A DNA stretch of 5,856 nucleotides from an uncultured Chloroflexota bacterium. Its GTDB lineage: Bacteria; Chloroflexota; Anaerolineae; Caldilineales; Caldilineaceae. The stretch lies in the NCBI GenBank assembly GCA_903879975.1, contig CAIRNL010000797.1:1-5856 (forward strand), written 5' to 3'. Shown here piece after piece: positions 1 to 5,856 of the stretch (position 1 is the first letter of the stretch; every line of letters starts with the position of its first letter). A model generated the notes under the pieces. That model was not told the origin of the DNA. It saw nothing but the letters and a program-made list of their open reading frames with translations, and made no database searches. The position numbers and the translations under genes were made by a program.

Positions 1-3155
<3,155 letters not shown>

Positions 3156-3157
3156 TA

Positions 3158-3163
3158 CCCCTC
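3158..3163 (-). promoter_or_regulatory. Ribosome binding site of gltB
   Basis: The minus-strand sequence GAGGGG ends two bases before the ATG at 3155. If only its GAGG part pairs with 16S rRNA, the spacing is four bases, which is short but workable. Together with the in-frame TGA immediately upstream, it fixes the gltB start. Confidence 0.6.
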
Positions 3164-3196
3164 AATTCGTCGACAGATACGGACAATTTCATGCCG

Positions 3197-3224
3197 ATTG
3201 TACCGTGTGCACCCAGGTCGGCAA
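3197..3224 (-). promoter_or_regulatory. Candidate proximal sigma-70-type promoter of gltB
   Basis: On the minus strand, TTGCCG (3224-3219) is followed by a 16-base spacer and TACAAT (3202-3197), a good match to -35 and -10 boxes. Transcription would begin near 3190 and give a leader of about 35 bases before the gltB ATG. The -35 box is also one arm of a six-base inverted repeat (CGGCAA at 3255-3250, TTGCCG at 3224-3219), which may be chance. Position and orientation favour a role in gltB expression, but this is pattern matching only. Confidence 0.5.
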
Positions 3225-3368
3225 ATCCGGTTGGGCGCTGTGGCGGTGATTGCCGTTGTCGCAGGCGCGCGTCACGGGACCAGTATGTCGACGACGACGG
3301 GAGGCCTTCCACTCTGAAGGAAATGTGCGGAGCTAGCAAAGGGCACAGTCAGCCATATTGGGCAGGCA

Positions 3369-3397
3369 ATCATATCACCGGGACGATTCGAGTGCAA
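3369..3397 (-). promoter_or_regulatory. Candidate distal sigma-70-type promoter with extended -10
   Basis: On the minus strand, TTGCAC (3397-3392) is followed by a 17-base spacer ending in TGA and then TATGAT (3374-3369). This gives near-consensus boxes, ideal spacing and an extended -10 TG. Transcription from here would start near 3362 and leave a leader of roughly 200 bases before gltB, passing through the proximal promoter. It lies about 95 bases past the nuclease stop codon, so it would serve gltB rather than the nuclease gene. By motif quality it is the better of the two promoters. Confidence 0.5.
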
Positions 3398-3493
3398 AAC
3401 GAGTGGATACAGGCTGAGGCGGCGGATTCCTGTGAGCCATGATATTGGTAGGATGCGAGCGTGAACTCCTCGTCCGTTCCCGTGTGCCTGCGG

Positions 3494-5856
3494 CTATCCT
3501 TCGATTGTCGCCGCGACGCGTTCCATCCCGATAGCCTGCGCGGCGCGCAGCCGATAGAGCCCGTCCAGTAACAAATAGCCATTGCGCACTCTGCGCACGA
3601 TGATCGGGGGCGTAATGCGCCCGTCGCGCCGTGCGCGCTGGATGGCGTTCTCGAGCTTGGCCGGGTTGAGTGTCTGTCGCTGCTGCGCAAGCGGTAGCTG
3701 TACCTGCGCCACTGCGATCTCGACAGACGGCGCCACACTCGGCGTTGCAGACGCCACCGTCGCTGCGGCCGGCGCGGCCACGACCAGTCGGAAGCCCGTC
3801 TCTTCCTCGAAAGCGCTCTGCAAGGCGACCAGTTCCTCGGCGTCGGCCGCTGCTGCGAACGTGACGCCCACCTCGCCCCGATCCAGGTAGACGCTCGGTC
3901 CTTTGCCGATGGTCCATCCCTGCCGCTGGCAGAGCAGGCGCGCTGCATCCGCGATGGCGCCCTGGTTGGGCTGCGGGTTGATGCGCAACGGCCAGCCGGT
4001 CGCTCGTGCCAACTTGTCGATCTCGGCCCGGTAGCGTTCGCCCACCTGCGGCGAAATGAACGAGAGCACGATGGCACCATCCTTCAGGCTGGTGCGGTAG
4101 AGCGTGCTGCCCGCGAGCTGCTGCTTGAGCAGGGCGTATGCCGCGTTGATCTCCAGGGGTTCGCCGGTGACGTGGCCCTGCTGTACCGCGTGTGGCGCCG
4201 GTTCGACCAACGTAATCTCAAGCGTATAGCCGCTCACCTCGACATAGTGTGCCTCGGCGTCATCCCATACCGCCTCATCGGGGTCGTCGTCAGGGTTTGC
4301 CGGCAGTGCCACCGTCACTGTCACGCGGCGTTCGGCACGGAAGATGGATGGCCCCTTGACGATCGCCAGTCCTGCCGGCAGGATCTCGCCCACGAGCAGA
4401 CTGAGCGCGCTCTGGTTGGCCTCGGGCGCCACCTCTACCTGCCAACCGGTCTGTGCGACAAGCGAGTCCAGCGCCACGGCATACTCGCTGCGCACCACAT
4501 CCGGGAAATCGAATGTCAGGGTCAGTACATGGTCAGCCAGGCGATAGCCGGCGCGTCGCAGCCGCGCGTTGGGCGGGAAATGGGCGTTGGCGATGGCCAG
4601 CGCCTGGTTTGGCTCCATCGCTGCTGCGCTGGCGGGCGCAGCCAACGTCCCGGCCATGTGCGCCAGGGCTGTTGCCCCGGCTGCGGCATCGTCCAGCAGG
4701 CTGAGGATCGCCTCTGGCCAGACGACAAAATTCGTTGGATCGCTCCCGATGTTGTCGTTCGCCTGTACGGTCACATGGTCGGCAGCAACGGCTATCACCT
4801 GTGCCACGCGCGCCTCGCCGGTTGCATCCCGCGTCAGGAGCCAACGCCCGGACAGATCGCCGAGGGCATTCATCTGTGCCCGCCGCCGCTGTGCCACCTC
4901 TACTTGCCCGCGGCTGCGGACTCGGTAGACATCGGGGCGATTGCGATCCGTGGCGAAATAGCGGTCGTCGGACGCCAGCACTGCGGCCAGCGCCGCAAGC
5001 TGAGCCGACGTAGTCGCCGTCTGCTCGCCCCACCAGATCTGCGCCAGTTCGTCCAGTGTGATCAGGTCGCTGGCACCGAGATCGGTGTCGGCCTGGAGCG
5101 CGTGCCACAGGCGCTGGAGATCGACAGGGCGCCCCTGGCCTACTCCGCGCACCTGCGCCGCCCGCGCCTTCTGCGCAAAATCGAAGGTAAAACTCTGGCC
5201 GGCGCGCGGCAGTCGTACTGCCCGCCCGCGTGCTTTCAGTGCGTCTGCCAGGCTATGGCGAGCATCCTGGTCGCCGTGCACCAGGAAGGTCTGAGCGGGG
5301 TTGAGCACATCGACGAAGCTCACCAGCTGGCCTGTGTCGGCGTGGGCCGAGAGCGAGTAGGTGGCCAAGCGCGCCTGCACGTCGATCTTCTCTTTGCCCA
5401 GGTGCAACGTACCGCGCCCGCGCTGCGCCATTTCCTGCAGGCGTCGGCCCGGTGATTCCTCGTCCTGATAGCCGGTGAGCAGGATGGCGTGCTGGGGCTG
5501 GCCGGCCAGCGCTCGGGCATAGGCCAGCGACGGGCCGCCGGCCAACATGCCTGAGCTCGCCACGATAACGGCTGCACCCGGCTCCCAGATCAGCGCGTTG
5601 CGCTGGGCTGTGCTGGCCACCGGTTGAATTCGTTCTGTGTAGAAGGTGGCCCCCTGCTCTTGCAGCGGCAGGGGCAGGGCCTCTGGGAAGTTGCTGTACG
5701 CCTGGCAGATGGCGCGCACCATCCCGTCGGCCCAGATCGGTACCGCCGCCAGTTCGCCACGGCGCTGATATTCGCCCAACGTGAGCAAAATCTCCTGGGC
5801 GCGCCCCAGCGCGAACGCCGGGATCAGCACCTTGCCACCGGCCTCGGTGACTGCGG
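3494..5856 (-). CDS. Beta-CASP metallo-beta-lactamase ribonuclease with long C-terminal extension and ParB-like domain; 5' end beyond window
   Basis: The frame is open to the right edge, so the true start and the N-terminal HxHxDH metal-binding half are not visible. GTG at 5830 is only an internal valine, used here as residue 1. The visible beta-CASP part has PAFALGRAQE (4-13), SSGMLAGGPSLAYAR (92-106), LLTGYQDEESPGRRL (117-131), the motif B histidine in LSAHAD (His163) and the motif C histidine in FLVHGD (His185). This pattern belongs to CPSF-73-like RNA nucleases of the RMMBL type, which are zinc enzymes of RNA processing and decay in the cytoplasm. About 590 further residues follow: a segment at 236-318 resembling the winged-helix region of some RNase II-type proteins (tentative); two related alpha/beta modules at about 405-543 and 557-684; an Ala/Pro/Ser/Thr linker (685-704); and a ParB/sulfiredoxin-like domain (about 705-778) with PPIIVRRV and LLLDGLYRLRAAQAIG. 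Most single-purpose beta-CASP enzymes end soon after motif C. Nuclease family call: strong. Substrate and role of the tail: unknown. Confidence 0.9.
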   Translation of the reverse strand, partial: AVTEAGGKVLIPAFALGRAQEILLTLGEYQRRGELAAVPIWADGMVRAICQAYSNFPEALPLPLQEQGATFYTERIQPVASTAQRNALIWEPGAAVIVASSGMLAGGPSLAYARALAGQPQHAILLTGYQDEESPGRRLQEMAQRGRGTLHLGKEKIDVQARLATYSLSAHADTGQLVSFVDVLNPAQTFLVHGDQDARHSLADALKARGRAVRLPRAGQSFTFDFAQKARAAQVRGVGQGRPVDLQRLWHALQADTDLGASDLITLDELAQIWWGEQTATTSAQLAALAAVLASDDRYFATDRNRPDVYRVRSRGQVEVAQRRRAQMNALGDLSGRWLLTRDATGEARVAQVIAVAADHVTVQANDNIGSDPTNFVVWPEAILSLLDDAAAGATALAHMAGTLAAPASAAAMEPNQALAIANAHFPPNARLRRAGYRLADHVLTLTFDFPDVVRSEYAVALDSLVAQTGWQVEVAPEANQSALSLLVGEILPAGLAIVKGPSIFRAERRVTVTVALPANPDDDPDEAVWDDAEAHYVEVSGYTLEITLVEPAPHAVQQGHVTGEPLEINAAYALLKQQLAGSTLYRTSLKDGAIVLSFISPQVGERYRAEIDKLARATGWPLRINPQPNQGAIADAARLLCQRQGWTIGKGPSVYLDRGEVGVTFAAAADAEELVALQSAFEEETGFRLVVAAPAAATVASATPSVAPSVEIAVAQVQLPLAQQRQTLNPAKLENAIQRARRDGRITPPIIVRRVRNGYLLLDGLYRLRAAQAIGMERVAATIEG
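3497..3718 (-). other. Region encoding the C-terminal ParB/sulfiredoxin-like domain
   Basis: The last 74 residues of the nuclease have the order seen in ParB N-terminal domains: a first strand (VEIAVAQVQLP), a helix (NPAKLENAIQRARRDGRI), PPIIVRRV, then GYLLLDGLYRLRAAQAIG and a final strand (RVAATIE) running into the stop codon. D756-G757 and R760 occupy the place of the DGxxR/GExxR nucleotide-binding signature of the superfamily. There is no following DNA-binding helix-turn-helix domain, so this is not a chromosome-partition ParB. Known members of the superfamily bind or hydrolyse nucleotides or act as kinases; which of these, if any, applies here cannot be told. Confidence 0.75.
3779..4618 (-). 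repeat. Two diverged tandem copies of an alpha/beta module within the nuclease
   Basis: Copy 1 spans residues about 405-543 (4618-4202) and copy 2 about 557-684 (4162-3779), numbered from the valine codon at 5830. Shared landmarks occur in the same order: a strand (LTLTF / IVLSF), a helix ending in AQTGWQVEV / ARATGWPLRI, then PEANQSAL / PQPNQGAI, a helix, GLAIVKGPSIF / GWTIGKGPSVY, a strand (VTVTV / VGVTF), and finally a helix-strand ending VSGYTLEITL / ETGFRLVV. Copy 1 carries an extra acidic stretch (DDDPDEAVWDD) before its last part. The last part of each copy looks like its first part, so the module may itself be a doubled half-unit. I do not recognise the family. The repetition is seen directly at protein level; an RNA-binding role is only a guess from the nuclease context. 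Confidence 0.75.

Larger units (their letters stand above)
3156..3493. other. Intergenic region upstream of gltB
   Basis: This 338-base gap separates the stop codon of the nuclease gene from the gltB start; both genes read leftward. It holds two candidate leftward promoters and the gltB ribosome binding site, listed separately. Short minus-strand frames exist here: one starts at TTG 3339 and one at ATG 3192, both overlapping the gltB start out of frame. Neither has a clear ribosome binding site or a recognisable product, so no gene is called. A weak ACAGG/CCTGT inverted repeat lies in the part nearest the nuclease gene but has no T-tract after it, so no intrinsic terminator is called. I do not recognise any riboswitch class. 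Confidence 0.7.

Noticed and set aside
3400..3445. ACAGG/CCTGT inverted repeat as a terminator for the nuclease gene
   Set aside because: The stem is only five base pairs, the loop is long and no run of T follows.
3884..3910. KH-type RNA-binding loop at the IGKGPS motif of the nuclease modules
   Set aside because: The loop reads G-K-G-P and lacks the GxxG spacing of KH domains; the surrounding pattern is not clearly KH-like.
4172..5455. Long plus-strand open frame (427 codons) opposite the nuclease gene
   Set aside because: It is antisense to clear beta-CASP coding sequence, has shadow-like composition and shows no known motif.

Overview
The window is a piece of a high-GC bacterial chromosome. 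It holds two partial protein genes, both read from the minus strand, separated by one 338-base intergenic gap (3156-3493). No RNA gene, insertion sequence, CRISPR array or complete operon is visible. The phylum cannot be fixed from the sequence. The high GC, the short heptanucleotide tandem repeat and the style of the multidomain nuclease would fit a Chloroflexota-like genome, but this is a weak inference.

Right part (3494-5856, minus): the C-terminal part of a metallo-beta-lactamase/beta-CASP ribonuclease. Its N-terminal metal-binding half lies beyond the right edge. After the beta-CASP core comes an unusually long tail. In order it holds a possible winged-helix segment, two diverged copies of an alpha/beta module that I cannot name, an Ala/Pro/Ser/Thr-rich linker, and a ParB/sulfiredoxin-like domain that ends the protein. 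This architecture is the most unusual thing in the window.

Middle (3156-3493): the gap between the nuclease stop codon and the next gene. It contains two good candidate sigma-70-type promoters facing left and a Shine-Dalgarno-like sequence, so the left gene probably has its own transcription unit. I see no convincing terminator for the nuclease gene.

Left part (1-3155, minus): the first 1051 codons of gltB, the large (alpha) subunit of glutamate synthase, running off the left edge. The reading frame is uninterrupted. The glutaminase domain with its processed N-terminal cysteine, the central domain and the beginning of the FMN/synthase domain are all recognisable. The linker between glutaminase and central domain is lengthened and carries an in-frame stretch of four ATTGCTG-type heptamers, a repeat usually expected between genes.

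The two genes have no obvious functional link. GltB serves nitrogen assimilation and the nuclease serves RNA processing or decay. They may simply be adjacent.
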